Source: Acinetobacter sp. SAAs474 (GTDB lineage Bacteria > Pseudomonadota > Gammaproteobacteria > Pseudomonadales > Moraxellaceae). Taken from it: DNA of 64,000 bases. The notes beneath the pieces were generated by a model that was not told the DNA's origin, searched no databases, and saw only the letters and a program-made list of their open reading frames with translations. This document shows, piece after piece, positions 27,732-39,028 of this stretch. The DNA is taken from NCBI RefSeq assembly GCF_032823475.1, contig NZ_CP127915.1, positions 1,612,001-1,676,000 on the forward strand, read 5' to 3'. Made by a program: the position numbers and the translations under genes. The stretch's first letter is position 1, and every line of letters starts with the position of its first letter.

Positions 27732-28493
27732 TTAACCCTTAACTAAACCACCATCAACGATTAAGTTTTGTCCCGTAACTGCACGAGCATAAGGTGATAA
27801 GAACATCATCATTGCTGCAGCAAACTCATCTGGTGTCGTGACGCGACGTAATGGTGTGGCTGCTGCAATAAAATCAAAAACAGTTTCAGGGGTCATTTTA
27901 CTGGCATCAGTACTTTGCAATAAGCCGCCTGATAGCATATTGACATTAATACCATATTGACCTAAATCATGTGCTGCTGTGCGTGTAAATGCCAACAATG
28001 CCGCTTTTGCAGCGGTATAATCATGATAAGGAACAACTGGATTCTGTACCAGATTGGTTCCAATATTGACAATACGACCAAATCCAGCCTGTTTCATATC
28101 TGCTAAACAGGCTTGTGTGGTATAGAGTGCTGCCAACACTGCACCATTAAATTGTTGTTGCATTTGATCTGCACAAAGGTCTTCGATGTGAGTACGAGCT
28201 TCACCATTAAATTGAAATTGAACCAGCGCATTATTGATGACACAATGAATCGCTTGACCGAAGTGCTGTTTAGCTGCGGACGTTAGGGCAATAACTTGAT
28301 CTTTTTTAGTAACATCTGCTTGATAAATAAAGACTTGCTCAGGATACTGTTGAGCCAATTGCTGAGCTTGATCATGACTGGATAAATAGTTGACCACAAC
28401 ACGTGCACCTTCAGCAATCAGTGCTTGGGTAATGGCTAATCCTAAACCTCGTGCAGCACCAGTGACTAAAACAATTTGATCACGAATTTGCAT
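27732..28493 (-). CDS. Short-chain dehydrogenase/reductase, FabG-like
   Basis: NAD(P)-dependent oxidoreductase of 253 residues. The cofactor motif TGAARGLG lies at 11-18, the structural INNAL at about 86-90, and the catalytic pair Y159 and K163 in YTAAK. The usual catalytic Ser (in NxSS) is replaced by the NIGTN segment, where Thr146 may take its place. The start is ATG 28493, preceded by AAAGAA; the frame stays open upstream through rsmD but that part does not resemble an SDR. It overlaps the end of rsmD by 14 bases and is probably co-transcribed with it. Substrate unknown. Confidence 0.85.
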   Translation of the reverse strand: MQIRDQIVLVTGAARGLGLAITQALIAEGARVVVNYLSSHDQAQQLAQQYPEQVFIYQADVTKKDQVIALTSAAKQHFGQAIHCVINNALVQFQFNGEARTHIEDLCADQMQQQFNGAVLAALYTTQACLADMKQAGFGRIVNIGTNLVQNPVVPYHDYTAAKAALLAFTRTAAHDLGQYGINVNMLSGGLLQSTDASKMTPETVFDFIAAATPLRRVTTPDEFAAAMMMFLSPYARAVTGQNLIVDGGLVKG

Positions 28494-29133
28494 AATAAAA
28501 TTCTTTAAAATAATGTGGATGTACCATAACAAGATTTTGCAGAAGACAACAGTTGGATTGTGATCTTGTTGGATATACTTGATTTTTTTGTAATAACGTT
28601 GCTCTGACCGTACCGGCACGTGTTTGCTTAATATGTTGCCATGTTTTGGGTAAATTAAACTGTGTAGTATCTTGATCTGCTTCGAGATACACGAATCCAC
28701 CTGGCTTAAGCAATGGATCGACCAATTGAGCCAACTCTTCCCATAAATTTAAAGCATAAGGTGGATCTAGAAACACCACGTCAAATTGATCTGCCATTAA
28801 GGTCGGTAAGATCTGTTGTGCAGTATTGATTTTAAGTTTGGCATGTTGTGCTGTAACTTGTAAGCGTTCTAAATTTTCTCTTAAATATTTTGCTTGAGTT
28901 TTATCTGGTTCAATCATCACTACCTGACTTGCACCTCGTGATAAGGCTTCGAATGCCAAGGCACCGGAACCTGCACATACATCGAGTACATGGCTATTTT
29001 GAATATCCCACATCAACCAATTAAATAAGGTTTCACGAATACGGTCTGGTGTTGGTCGTAGCCCTTCAATACTTGCAAAAGGAAGTTGACGTCTTTTCCA
29101 TTCACCACCAATGATACGTAGTTGATTTTTCAT
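28480..29133 (-). CDS. rsmD: 16S rRNA (guanine-966-N2)-methyltransferase
   Basis: Methylates G966 of 16S rRNA using S-adenosylmethionine. The 217 residues contain RIIGGEWKRRQLPF at the N-terminus, GLRPTPDRIRETLFNWL, the SAM loop DVCAGSGALAFEALSRGA, and the catalytic DPPY at about 119-122 (VFLDPPYA). The C-terminal 30 residues after about 187, rich in Cys, Tyr and Phe, go beyond the usual family end and overlap the SDR gene start. mrdA lies 3 bases upstream, so mrdA-rsmD-SDR may be one transcript. Confidence 0.92.
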   Translation of the reverse strand: MKNQLRIIGGEWKRRQLPFASIEGLRPTPDRIRETLFNWLMWDIQNSHVLDVCAGSGALAFEALSRGASQVVMIEPDKTQAKYLRENLERLQVTAQHAKLKINTAQQILPTLMADQFDVVFLDPPYALNLWEELAQLVDPLLKPGGFVYLEADQDTTQFNLPKTWQHIKQTRAGTVRATLLQKNQVYPTRSQSNCCLLQNLVMVHPHYFKEFYYANS

Positions 29134-29136
29134 GAA

Positions 29137-31149
29137 TTAATCTTCCTCAATCGTAGCTTGGCGTGTTGCAGGTCTTGCAGCTGAAGTTTCGTGCTGATTG
29201 TTGGTAACAGCATTTGGGTCGGCACTTAAAATTTGATTGCCACTTGGTAATTCACTCGGTTTAATCCCTGCAGTCATTAAGCCACCACTAATATGATGAC
29301 CAGTAGGTACAATTGGATTTTTCTTACGTGTCAGTAGCCAGTAATCAAATAATGGTTTGGCCAGTTGCGCAGCAGATCCACCATGACGCCCGTTCTCCCA
29401 AATGACGGCAACAGCAATTTCTGGATTTTCAGCAGGTGCAAAACCCACAAATAAACCATGGTCAAGTTGACGTTCTGTCAGTAAGGATTCGTTATATTTT
29501 TTACCTTGAGCAATACTTTTAACCTGAGCTGTTCCTGTTTTACCTGCAATGCTATACATTGGGGTACGAATACCGCGACCTGTACCAACATTAATCACAT
29601 CGACCATGGCGTCACGCATTTTGATCCAATCTTCTGCTTTACCATTGAATTGAATCATACCATCTGGGGCATTGGTCACCTTGTAAGGTTTAGCGCCTCT
29701 ACTTTCACGTAAAACGTGTGGTGTAATATGTGCACCTTGGTTGGCGGTAATCGCAGTTGCCATGGCTAATTGTAATGGTGTTGCTGTAAAAGCACCTTGT
29801 CCGATACTAACCGATATGGTTTCACCTTTGAGCCATTTTGTTTTACGTGTACGTAATTTCCATTCTGGACTTGGATAGAGACCAGAACTTTCGTTTGGAA
29901 GATCAATACCAGTTTTTTCACCAAAACCAAATCGACGCATCCAGTTATTCATTTTTTCGATGCCCATACGATATGACAAGACATAGAAGTAGGTATCACA
30001 AGACACGACTTGTGCTTTATGTAAATCGACCACACCGTGACCGCTTTTTTTCCAGTCACGGAATTTATGTGAGTCACCCGGTAAGGTGAAATAGCCATGA
30101 TCATAAATTGCTGTCTGCCAATCTACAAGGCCATAGTGTAATCCCCCTAAACCAAACATCGGTTTAATGGTTGAGCCTGGTGGATAGGCCCCTTGGACTG
30201 CACGGTTGTATAGAGGTTGATCCAAATTGTCCCGTAATCCTGAATAGTCTTTGGTGCTAATGCCAGTCACGAATAAATTAGGATTAAAGCTTGGGCTAGA
30301 AACCAGTGCCAGTACTTCACCTGTTTTAGGATCTAAAGCCACGATTGCCCCACGACGTCCTGCCAATTGTTCACTGGCAATGACCTGTAAGCCATAATCA
30401 ATCGAAAGATAGAGGTCATTACCACGAATAGGATCTTTGCGACCAAGGTGTCGTAATGCATTACCATGAGCATCTGCTTCAATAGACTCATTACCTGGCA
30501 CACCGTGCAATAAGTGTTCGTAGGATTTTTCTACACCAATTTTGCCAATTAAATTGCTTCCTGCGTAGGCATCTTTATCAATTTGTTTAAGCTCTTTATC
30601 ATTAATTCGCCCAACATAACCAATCACATGGGCAAATAATTCACCATATGGATAATAGCGCGTCATTTGTAATTCAATGTTGACGCCAGGAAATAAAAAT
30701 TTAACTTCACTAAAACGAGCAATATCGGTTTCATTTAAATTGAGTTTAATCGAAACACGTTCTGTTTTACGTGCTGTTTTAATACGACTTTTAAAGCGTT
30801 CAATATCCTCTTCTGTCAGTGAAAGAATAGGCGTAAGACGACGAATGGTATCATCAATATCATCGACATCCGCTCGGCTAATCGTGGCATTAAAAACAGG
30901 CAGATTATCTGCGAGTAAAATCCCATTACGATCATAAATATAACCTCGAGCAGGGGCTAGAGGTTGTAGTCGGATACGGTTTTTATCGGAAGCAGTGCTA
31001 AACTCATCATAGCTACTAATTTGCAAGTAGGCATAACGAGCAACCAATAGCAGTAAAAATAGTGTGACAATACCAATCGCAATGAAGACACGATTACGAA
31101 ATATGCGTTTTTCTTGTTGCACATTTTTAAGTGGGAAATTCGATTTCAT
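29137..31149 (-). CDS. mrdA: Penicillin-binding protein 2
   Basis: Transpeptidase of the elongasome that cross-links peptidoglycan for rod shape, and a beta-lactam target. The 670 residues have one N-terminal membrane span (about 20-42), the dimerisation domain (about 55-220), and the transpeptidase domain with active Ser in GSTIKP (about residue 326), SxD in SCDTYF and KTGTAQ (about 533-538). Start at ATG 31149 (MKSNFPLKN); a TTG at 31167 is the only upstream alternative. The C-terminal tail (about 625-670) is polar and low in complexity. rodA is not next to it here. Confidence 0.95.
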   Translation of the reverse strand: MKSNFPLKNVQQEKRIFRNRVFIAIGIVTLFLLLLVARYAYLQISSYDEFSTASDKNRIRLQPLAPARGYIYDRNGILLADNLPVFNATISRADVDDIDDTIRRLTPILSLTEEDIERFKSRIKTARKTERVSIKLNLNETDIARFSEVKFLFPGVNIELQMTRYYPYGELFAHVIGYVGRINDKELKQIDKDAYAGSNLIGKIGVEKSYEHLLHGVPGNESIEADAHGNALRHLGRKDPIRGNDLYLSIDYGLQVIASEQLAGRRGAIVALDPKTGEVLALVSSPSFNPNLFVTGISTKDYSGLRDNLDQPLYNRAVQGAYPPGSTIKPMFGLGGLHYGLVDWQTAIYDHGYFTLPGDSHKFRDWKKSGHGVVDLHKAQVVSCDTYFYVLSYRMGIEKMNNWMRRFGFGEKTGIDLPNESSGLYPSPEWKLRTRKTKWLKGETISVSIGQGAFTATPLQLAMATAITANQGAHITPHVLRESRGAKPYKVTNAPDGMIQFNGKAEDWIKMRDAMVDVINVGTGRGIRTPMYSIAGKTGTAQVKSIAQGKKYNESLLTERQLDHGLFVGFAPAENPEIAVAVIWENGRHGGSAAQLAKPLFDYWLLTRKKNPIVPTGHHISGGLMTAGIKPSELPSGNQILSADPNAVTNNQHETSAARPATRQATIEED

Positions 31150-31971
31150 ATACGATTTGGCTATCAAACTAGAGCGGTTAAAATTTGTGGCGGCTATTTT
31201 AACGTAAGTTAAAAAAAATCGCTGTATTGTATATCGTGTAACACAAATGTTTGACTTTTTATAAGAGCATTAAAAGTCATGGATCAATATGTGCGTATGG
31301 ACGAGTCAGAGGCGGTCACAATACAGAAGCGACATAGTTTAGCATGATGCCGATTTGATGTACCTGATTTTATCGTTGAATTGCATACGGCTGCGATTTA
31401 TTGTTGAAATAATAAGCAAATATTGGCATGTAGTTGCTTATTTTTCATGGCTAATGTTATGGTAAACATAGCGTGATTGCTTGACAAAGGATCAGCCGGT
31501 TTTCATGTTTTTCCAGCATGATCATGAGGATGATTTTCTTGCAGATCCGACGGGCTGTTATAGGCTGAAGATCAGTCCGTTATCACTTTTATGGATGCGA
31601 TCAGGTGAGCTAAGGTCTGAATCAATCTATATCTGCCATAGTGAATATCGATGGTGTGTAAATGCCAAGATTGATGTGTATATAAACGCTCAGTCATTAA
31701 AATATACACTGTTGCAAGCCGAGATCAATTGTTAATATTGCTGAAGCAAGATATGCTAAAAAAGTGATGATAGATAAACATATAGCATTGTGTGGTGGTT
31801 TAAAGCCATATGGTTTTATTTTAATTAACTCAAGATTTGGATTGTGATGGCATACGCTATTTTACAAAAAAATATCAAAATATAGCCTTTAAAGACTTAC
31901 ATTTATTGTCGCAGTGAATCGCTAAGCTTCAAATGAGTACTTAATGAGAAAGAAATACGGAAAAATGATTC
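31150..31971. other. Long gap between mrdA and the DUF445 gene
   Basis: An 822-base divergent intergenic region. It holds an inverted repeat TGACTTTT/AAAAGTCA (31252-31259 and 31272-31279, 12-base spacer) about 100 bases upstream of mrdA. A 76-84 codon frame (31481-31735) has no ribosome site or recognisable sequence and I do not call it. The region could hide a small RNA but I see no conserved structure that proves one. Confidence 0.4.
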
Positions 31972-33288
31972 ATGCTTGAAGACATCCCACAGTTATGGCA
32001 TACGTTTGTAAATCGTCCAGACTTTTGGGCTGTCATCAGTATTGTGCCTGTCACTGCTTTTGTGACATGGGCACATGTCTGGATGGCATTGAAAATGGTT
32101 TTTTTCCCCATTCATTTTTGGGGCTTCCATGTAGGCTCTATTCCGATTGGATGGCAAGGTATTGTGCCACGTAAAGCCGGGCGTATTTCAGGTATTATTA
32201 CTGATAATACGCTATCGAAACTTGGATCAATTCGTGAGTTTTTAGAAGCGATGGATCCGGAAGATATGGCTGCAATTATTGGTGCTCAAGTGACTTCAGA
32301 GTTAGATAATCTGATTGACGAAGTCATGCAGGAACGTCACTCTGTGCTGTGGGAAAATTTACCTTATTCCATTAAGCGAAGGATCTATCAACAGGCACAA
32401 AAACAATTGCCTCACATATTAACGGAATTGGTGACTGATTTAATTTTAAATGTTGAGTCATTGGTGGATATGCGTGAAATGGTGGTCAGTCGTATGGAGA
32501 GTGACCGGCGTTTAATGGTAAGGATGTTTTTAAAAGTTGGTCAAAAGGAAATTAACTTTATTTGGCATATGAGTGCACTGATTGGAACATGTTTCGGTTT
32601 TTTCCAGATGCTGGTATGGCTTTTGGTGCCGTGGCATTGGACGATTCCATTTTGGGCATCTATTTGGGGATTTTTAACCAACTGGATTGCGATTTGGATG
32701 GTATTTAATCCATTAAATCCACATCCTGTTCGTTATCCTAAATTCTTTAGCAGGACTCAAGATCGTCGATTTCCATGGATAAAACCTGTTGTCCCACATA
32801 TGGATACCTATAATATTCAAGGTGCTTTTATTAAACGTCAAGAAGAGGTATCTGATGTATTTGCACATGTCGTGACAGAAGATTTAATTACCTTAAAAAC
32901 GATCATGATGGAAATGATGTATGGCCCAAGAAAGGACAAAACACGTCGTATTGTCAAAAGTCATATTAATGAAATTATGGAAACACCGTTGGTTCGTACG
33001 ACATTGCAGCTATCTTTAGGGCCAAAAGAGTACGCAAGACTTAAATCAGACTTGATCGATCGTTCAATTGAAATTACGATGGTGCCTGTATGCGACCCAG
33101 CGTTTAATGCGAGCCGTGCACAAAAAATCTATCAAATGTTTCGTGACCGCATTCGCGATTTGACTCCTAAAGAGTTTCAAAATTTGTTACGTCCTGCATT
33201 TCAGGAAGACGAATGGATTTTGGTGGTATTAGGAGGCGTAACTGGCTTTTTTGCTGGCTTACTACATATGTTTGTGGTTTTTTTATAA
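31972..33288 (+). CDS. DUF445-family membrane protein
   Basis: A 438-residue protein of the DUF445 family, of unknown function. It has an N-terminal helix (about 18-45), the conserved FPIHFWGFHVGSIPIGWQGIVPRKAGRIS stretch split here as FPIHFWGF and GWQGIVPRK, a charged helical domain (about 75-195), two central membrane helices (about 200-245), a further helical region with HSHI-type charged segments, and a final hydrophobic tail (about 420-438). GGAAAA lies 12 bases before the ATG. adk follows 86 bases after its stop; whether they share a promoter is unclear. Confidence 0.8.
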   Translation: MLEDIPQLWHTFVNRPDFWAVISIVPVTAFVTWAHVWMALKMVFFPIHFWGFHVGSIPIGWQGIVPRKAGRISGIITDNTLSKLGSIREFLEAMDPEDMAAIIGAQVTSELDNLIDEVMQERHSVLWENLPYSIKRRIYQQAQKQLPHILTELVTDLILNVESLVDMREMVVSRMESDRRLMVRMFLKVGQKEINFIWHMSALIGTCFGFFQMLVWLLVPWHWTIPFWASIWGFLTNWIAIWMVFNPLNPHPVRYPKFFSRTQDRRFPWIKPVVPHMDTYNIQGAFIKRQEEVSDVFAHVVTEDLITLKTIMMEMMYGPRKDKTRRIVKSHINEIMETPLVRTTLQLSLGPKEYARLKSDLIDRSIEITMVPVCDPAFNASRAQKIYQMFRDRIRDLTPKEFQNLLRPAFQEDEWILVVLGGVTGFFAGLLHMFVVFL

Positions 33289-33374
33289 TTCGATGCTAAA
33301 TTTATTGACGAATGTTAAATTCGCCATTGAACGATGCGTCATATACATTGTTAAAAAATGAGGATATTAAAATT

Positions 33375-34034
33375 ATGCGCATTATCTTACTCGGACCACC
33401 TGGAGCAGGGAAAGGAACACAAGCTCAGTTGATCTGTAAGCGCTACAATGTCCCACAAATTTCAACCGGTGATATGCTCCGTGCTGCAATTCGTGAAGGT
33501 ACTGAATTAGGTCTGAAAGCTAAAAGCGTCATGGATAATGGCGGTTTGGTATCAGATGAATTGATTATTGGCTTAGTCAAAGAGCGTATTGCACAACCTG
33601 ATTGTGTAAATGGATGTATTTTTGATGGTTTTCCTCGTACCATTCCTCAAGCAGAGGCTTTGGAAAACGAAGGGATTAGCATTGATCACGTGATTGAAAT
33701 TGATGTGCCAGATGAAGAAATTGTGAAACGTCTTTCTGGTCGTCGTCAACATCCAGCGTCTGGCCGTGTTTATCATACAATTTATAATCCACCTAAAGTG
33801 GCAGATAAAGATGATGAAACTGGCGAAGATCTAGTCCAACGTCCAGATGACCAAGAAGCGACCATTCGTAAGCGTTTAACTGCCTACCATGCAGAAACTG
33901 AGCAGTTGGTTGGCTTTTATCAAGGGCGTGCTGCATCCGGTGAGAATGCACCTACCTATAGTAAATTAAATGGTCTTCGCCCAATCGAAGATGTGCAAAT
34001 AGATTTATTTGCTATTTTGGATCAGTCTAAATAG
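33375..34034 (+). CDS. adk: Adenylate kinase
   Basis: Interconverts ATP plus AMP and two ADP; essential and cytoplasmic. The 219 residues start [16 protein letters not shown] with the P-loop at 7-15, then STGDMLR, FDGFPRT, and a long LID domain ([12 protein letters not shown]) without zinc-binding cysteines. I use ATG 33375, with GAGGAT upstream; an in-frame ATG at 33312 would add 21 unrelated residues. A strong terminator follows 30 bases after the stop. Confidence 0.96.
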   Translation: MRIILLGPPGAGKGTQAQLICKRYNVPQISTGDMLRAAIREGTELGLKAKSVMDNGGLVSDELIIGLVKERIAQPDCVNGCIFDGFPRTIPQAEALENEGISIDHVIEIDVPDEEIVKRLSGRRQHPASGRVYHTIYNPPKVADKDDETGEDLVQRPDDQEATIRKRLTAYHAETEQLVGFYQGRAASGENAPTYSKLNGLRPIEDVQIDLFAILDQSK

Positions 34035-34061
34035 ATTGAGTCATTGCTGTTAATTTTTTGA

Positions 34062-34100
34062 CAAAAAAAGAGCTCTCATTCATATTAGGGCTCTTTTTTG
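34062..34100 (+). terminator. Intrinsic terminator after adk
   Basis: Stem AAAAAAGAGC/GCTCTTTTTT (34064-34073 and 34090-34099) with a 16-base loop and a T-run, directly after adk. Confidence 0.7.
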
Positions 34101-34122
34101 TGGCTGTATTGAGGAAATTACA

Positions 34123-34320
34123 TTGCAGAATATTGTGGTGATTGCTGTAATTATATTATGTATTGCAGTGCTGTTGGTATTATTTAGCATGAGTTATAAA
34201 ATGTTACGTAAGGTTCGTCAGGAAGAACGTTTGCTGAATGCTAAAAAAGCCCCTGAACGTCAATTACATCCTAAGTTGGTAAAACAGCAACATAAAAATA
34301 AAACAGATCAGTCAAATTAA
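34123..34320 (+). CDS. Small single-span membrane protein (65 aa)
   Basis: Protein of 65 residues with one N-terminal membrane helix (about 3-25, VVIAVIILCIAVLLVLFSM) and a basic cytoplasmic tail rich in Lys, Arg and Gln. The start is TTG at 34123, preceded by GAGGAAA at good spacing; GTG codons a few positions in are less likely. The stop overlaps the stop of nth, which is on the other strand, by 3 bases. I do not recognise a family name; the strong ribosome site and the topology argue for a real gene. Confidence 0.65.
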   Translation: MQNIVVIAVIILCIAVLLVLFSMSYKMLRKVRQEERLLNAKKAPERQLHPKLVKQQHKNKTDQSN

Positions 34321-35015
34321 TCGATCGTAGGTATTATTTTGACGTTGACTGGTGCGACTGCACCAAATTCAAAACGATCTGGCCAATTGCAGACATCTGC
34401 AACAACACATTCGTTACATTTGGGTTTTCGTGCTGTACAGCAATAACGGCCGTGTAAAATGAGCCAATGATGCGCATCAACCATGAATTCTTTAGGAATA
34501 ACACGCATTAAGCGCTGTTCAACTTCGAGTACGTTTTTACCTACTGCGAGGCCTGTGCGATTACCAAGACGGAAAATATGTGTATCTACTGCCATCGTTG
34601 GGTGACCAAAGGCGGTATTGAGTACGACATTGGCTGTTTTACGACCGACTCCGGGTAATGCTTCCAAATCTGCACGATTATCTGGTACACGACTATGGTG
34701 TTTTTCGATCAGTATCTTACAGGTTTTGATGACATTTTCTGCTTTGGCATTATAAAGTCCAATGGTTTTGATATAGGTTTTTAAGCCTTCTACACCGAGT
34801 GCATAGATTGCCTCAGGCGTATTGGCTATAGGGAATAGTCGATCAGTTGCTTTATTGACGCTAACATCAGTGGCTTGTGCAGAGAGTGTGACAGCAACCA
34901 GTAATTCAAAGGGACTGCTATAGTTGAGTTCAGTTTTTGGATGAGGTCGCTGTTCTCGTAAACGGCTAAAAAAAATTTGGATCTGCTTTTTAGTCATATT
35001 CTTAACGATCATCAT
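34317..35015 (-). CDS. nth: Endonuclease III (DNA glycosylase/AP lyase)
   Basis: Base-excision repair enzyme for oxidised pyrimidines. The 232 residues contain the helix-hairpin-helix [11 protein letters not shown] with catalytic Lys126, catalytic Asp144 in VDTHIFR, and the iron-sulfur loop [17 protein letters not shown]. The ATG at 35015 overlaps the stop of the rnfB-like gene (ATGA), so the two are translationally coupled. The C-terminus is slightly longer than in E. coli Nth. The coupling to an electron-transfer protein is common in gammaproteobacteria. Confidence 0.95.
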   Translation of the reverse strand: MMIVKNMTKKQIQIFFSRLREQRPHPKTELNYSSPFELLVAVTLSAQATDVSVNKATDRLFPIANTPEAIYALGVEGLKTYIKTIGLYNAKAENVIKTCKILIEKHHSRVPDNRADLEALPGVGRKTANVVLNTAFGHPTMAVDTHIFRLGNRTGLAVGKNVLEVEQRLMRVIPKEFMVDAHHWLILHGRYCCTARKPKCNECVVADVCNWPDRFEFGAVAPVNVKIIPTID

Positions 35016-35806
35016 GCAGCTCCTAATGCCGTTAATTGTTGTTGTAATTGCTGAAGTAAATCACGTTTTTTATGATCCTCTCTTAAGCTAAGCTGTTTTT
35101 CTAGTTTTTTAATTTGTGTACGTATCTTTGCCAGTTCAATGGTAGTTTTGGCATTTTCAGTCACCATACTCACGGTTGTTTTTGCTGTTAATTCAATGGT
35201 TGAAATATGCTCCGCCTGAGTGGAGAACTGTGCGAATAAGTGACTATCTATTTCTGCCCGAACGACAGGACCTTGACGTTTGCGTCCTTTCTTTTCTTCA
35301 CGTTGAATATGGGCATAATAGCGTTGTCGTAGATCATTTTGTTGTAAAATCCGAGTCATCTCATCAGCAAGTGGTTGCTGGTCTTCAACGAGATCAATGC
35401 AATCAACTGGGCAGGGTGGAATACACAGTTCACAACCTGTACATAAATCGGTAAAAACGGTATGCATGAGCTTTGCTGCCCCGATAATGGCATCGACAGG
35501 GCATGCATTGATACATTTGGTGCAACCAATACATTCATCTTCACGAATAATTGCTTTCATACGTTGTGGTCGACCATCACTTTGAATGGGCCAAACACTA
35601 GGTTCAACACTGAGTTGAGGACGTTCTAGCAATGTTGCTAGTGCATCTGCTACAGGTTGCCCACCTGGAATACATTTATTGGCCTCTTCACCATCCGCAA
35701 TTGCTTTTGCATAGGGTAAGCAGCCATCACGATGGCCACATAAACCACATTGGGTTTGTGGAAGTAAAGCATCAATATTCTGGATGAGTGCAATTTGTGA
35801 ATTCAT
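35012..35806 (-). CDS. RnfB/RsxB-like iron-sulfur protein
   Basis: Electron-transfer protein of 264 residues. The N-terminal Fe4S4 domain has [10 protein letters not shown] (C20, C23, C29) and C45; the two-cluster ferredoxin domain has [12 protein letters not shown] (C92-C102) and [12 protein letters not shown] (C122-C132). The C-terminal third is a charged coiled coil. RnfB normally has an N-terminal membrane helix; from ATG 35806 this protein has none. A GTG at 35875 would add a hydrophobic stretch, but an extended -10-like TGCTAAAAT sits on that GTG, which favours the shorter form. No other rnf gene is in the window. Confidence 0.8.
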   Translation of the reverse strand: MNSQIALIQNIDALLPQTQCGLCGHRDGCLPYAKAIADGEEANKCIPGGQPVADALATLLERPQLSVEPSVWPIQSDGRPQRMKAIIREDECIGCTKCINACPVDAIIGAAKLMHTVFTDLCTGCELCIPPCPVDCIDLVEDQQPLADEMTRILQQNDLRQRYYAHIQREEKKGRKRQGPVVRAEIDSHLFAQFSTQAEHISTIELTAKTTVSMVTENAKTTIELAKIRTQIKKLEKQLSLREDHKKRDLLQQLQQQLTALGAA

Positions 35807-37490
<1,684 letters not shown>

Positions 37491-37555
37491 GCTTAGCGCT
37501 TCAACACCTAAGAGTAGATGAATGATAATCATAGCATTCATCTATTCATCGCTAT

Positions 37556-37595
37556 AAAAAAATACCCATTGATATTTATCAATGGGTATTTTTTA
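37556..37595. terminator. Strong terminator after gdhA
   Basis: Perfect 14-bp stem AATACCCATTGATA/TATCAATGGGTATT (37561-37574 and 37577-37590), A-run before and T-run after. It can act in both directions, also for the converging lipoprotein gene. Confidence 0.85.
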
Positions 37596-37643
37596 TGGTG
37601 AATTATTAAGCAAATCCGCGTTTAAATTTACTTAATGATCTGA

Positions 37644-38414
37644 TTATTGTTTCACCGTTTCGCTTTGTACAGTCATATCATAAACATACGCATATTTAGA
37701 TTGATCTGCAGCAGGATTTTTTAAGGTATAGCGTTTTACACGAATAATTTGACGTAAATTCGGATTGAGCTGAAAGCCTTCGATTTGATTGTAAAATAAT
37801 GTCCAGTTTGGATCTGTATAAGTTTTCAGTCCTTGTTCATTATATTTGATTTCACGTACTTGCATACAAGTTTGAGCACCGACACCTGTACATGGTTTAG
37901 TATCTGGAGCAACTTCTAAAAAGATCGTTTCCCCTTGTGATTGATACTTGGTTTCTGGCGTCATTTTGCCCGTAAAGACAACTTTTTCACCCGTTGTAGC
38001 AACCAAGCTAAGTGTTGGTGCTTCACGATCAGTTAAATTTAATACAAAAGGAAGCTGTGCTTGATTCAGTAATTTACTGGCAAAATTTTCTTGCTGCATT
38101 GCTTTTTCTTCACAGCTTTTTTGTGTGGCTGCAAGTGAGCTTATGGTGAGGACATTATTTTGTACTTTCCATGAACCCATCATATTGTTACAGCTAGTAC
38201 TAATTGCAACACGGCCGTCCTGATTAAAATTGAGTATGAGCGGCTGTTCAGCACCTGCTGTTGTTAGCTGCCATTGATACGCACTCAGGCTTTGATCAGC
38301 ATTTTGTTGTTGCAAAATTGACACTGCCAAATCTCCAGCTTTTTGTATATCACTTGATTGGCATGCCATTAAGCCAAAAGGTAAAAGGAGTAGTGCAAGA
38401 TACTTAACTTTCAT
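37644..38414 (-). CDS. META domain plus DUF4377 lipoprotein
   Basis: Predicted lipoprotein of 256 residues: MKVKYLALLLLPFGLMAC with lipidated Cys 18. The first domain (about 45-140) is a META/HslJ-type fold with AYQWQLTTA and the conserved CNNMMGSW segment; the second (about 160-250) fits DUF4377, with EVAPDTKPCTGVG and a final KYAYVYDM. Homologues are linked to heat-shock or novobiocin resistance (HslJ) but the role here is unknown. ATG 38414 is preferred to an upstream TTG (38432). Confidence 0.8.
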   Translation of the reverse strand: MKVKYLALLLLPFGLMACQSSDIQKAGDLAVSILQQQNADQSLSAYQWQLTTAGAEQPLILNFNQDGRVAISTSCNNMMGSWKVQNNVLTISSLAATQKSCEEKAMQQENFASKLLNQAQLPFVLNLTDREAPTLSLVATTGEKVVFTGKMTPETKYQSQGETIFLEVAPDTKPCTGVGAQTCMQVREIKYNEQGLKTYTDPNWTLFYNQIEGFQLNPNLRQIIRVKRYTLKNPAADQSKYAYVYDMTVQSETVKQ

Positions 38415-39028
38415 CAGATTATATTCTTTCAATCAATCATTGATCGGCATTCTAACTTATTCATTTTAAAAAGATATGGATAGATTTTACAGTTTTGGAG
38501 ACAAAGTGTATCTGTTTTGTAGTTTTGTGTGGGGTTTGTGATCAATATATATATTTTGTGTATCTCAATGACTAAAACAGATGTGATATGAGGAGAATTC
38601 AATATAAAGATAAACAAATTGATCTAATAGGTAAAATAATCTTATGCGCTACTTGGATTTAGCTGACAATAAACATTAGTGCTTATATTTGCTCGTGACA
38701 TCACTGCCGCTACGTTATTGACTGCCCAATCAGAAGGTTTCAGAGTAAGTTATTCATTATTGTTGGTGAGAATAATCTCTGAGATTGACGATCATTAAAT
38801 CCATAGCTCTGTGCTTAAAGGTTGCTTTGTGATCCAGATAGATGAGTGTAAAAGCGTTGTATAAATCTAAATATCTATAATAACGCTGTGGCTCATCTAC
38901 CTGAAATTGATTTTTTGTAATATGGCCTAACTTTGTGTAGCGCTAAAAAAAGTACTCAAAGCGGCTGACAGATTGTGGTAAATCAGTTTATTTTCTCATC
39001 ATTATTTTTGCCGAGCGGTCAGATTCTA
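38415..39028. other. Gap with an imperfect long hairpin
   Basis: A 614-base region between two reverse genes with no convincing coding frame. It contains an interrupted stem-loop: TAGATGAG/CTCATCTA (38839-38846 and 38892-38899) with an inner AGCGTT/AACGCT (38853-38858 and 38882-38887). No T-run follows. A small RNA or a recombination remnant is possible. Confidence 0.4.

Noticed and set aside
31481..31735. 84-codon forward frame in the mrdA-DUF445 gap
   Set aside because: TTG start, no ribosome site, four Cys and an irregular composition, no recognisable motif. Frames of this length are expected by chance in AT-rich DNA of this size.
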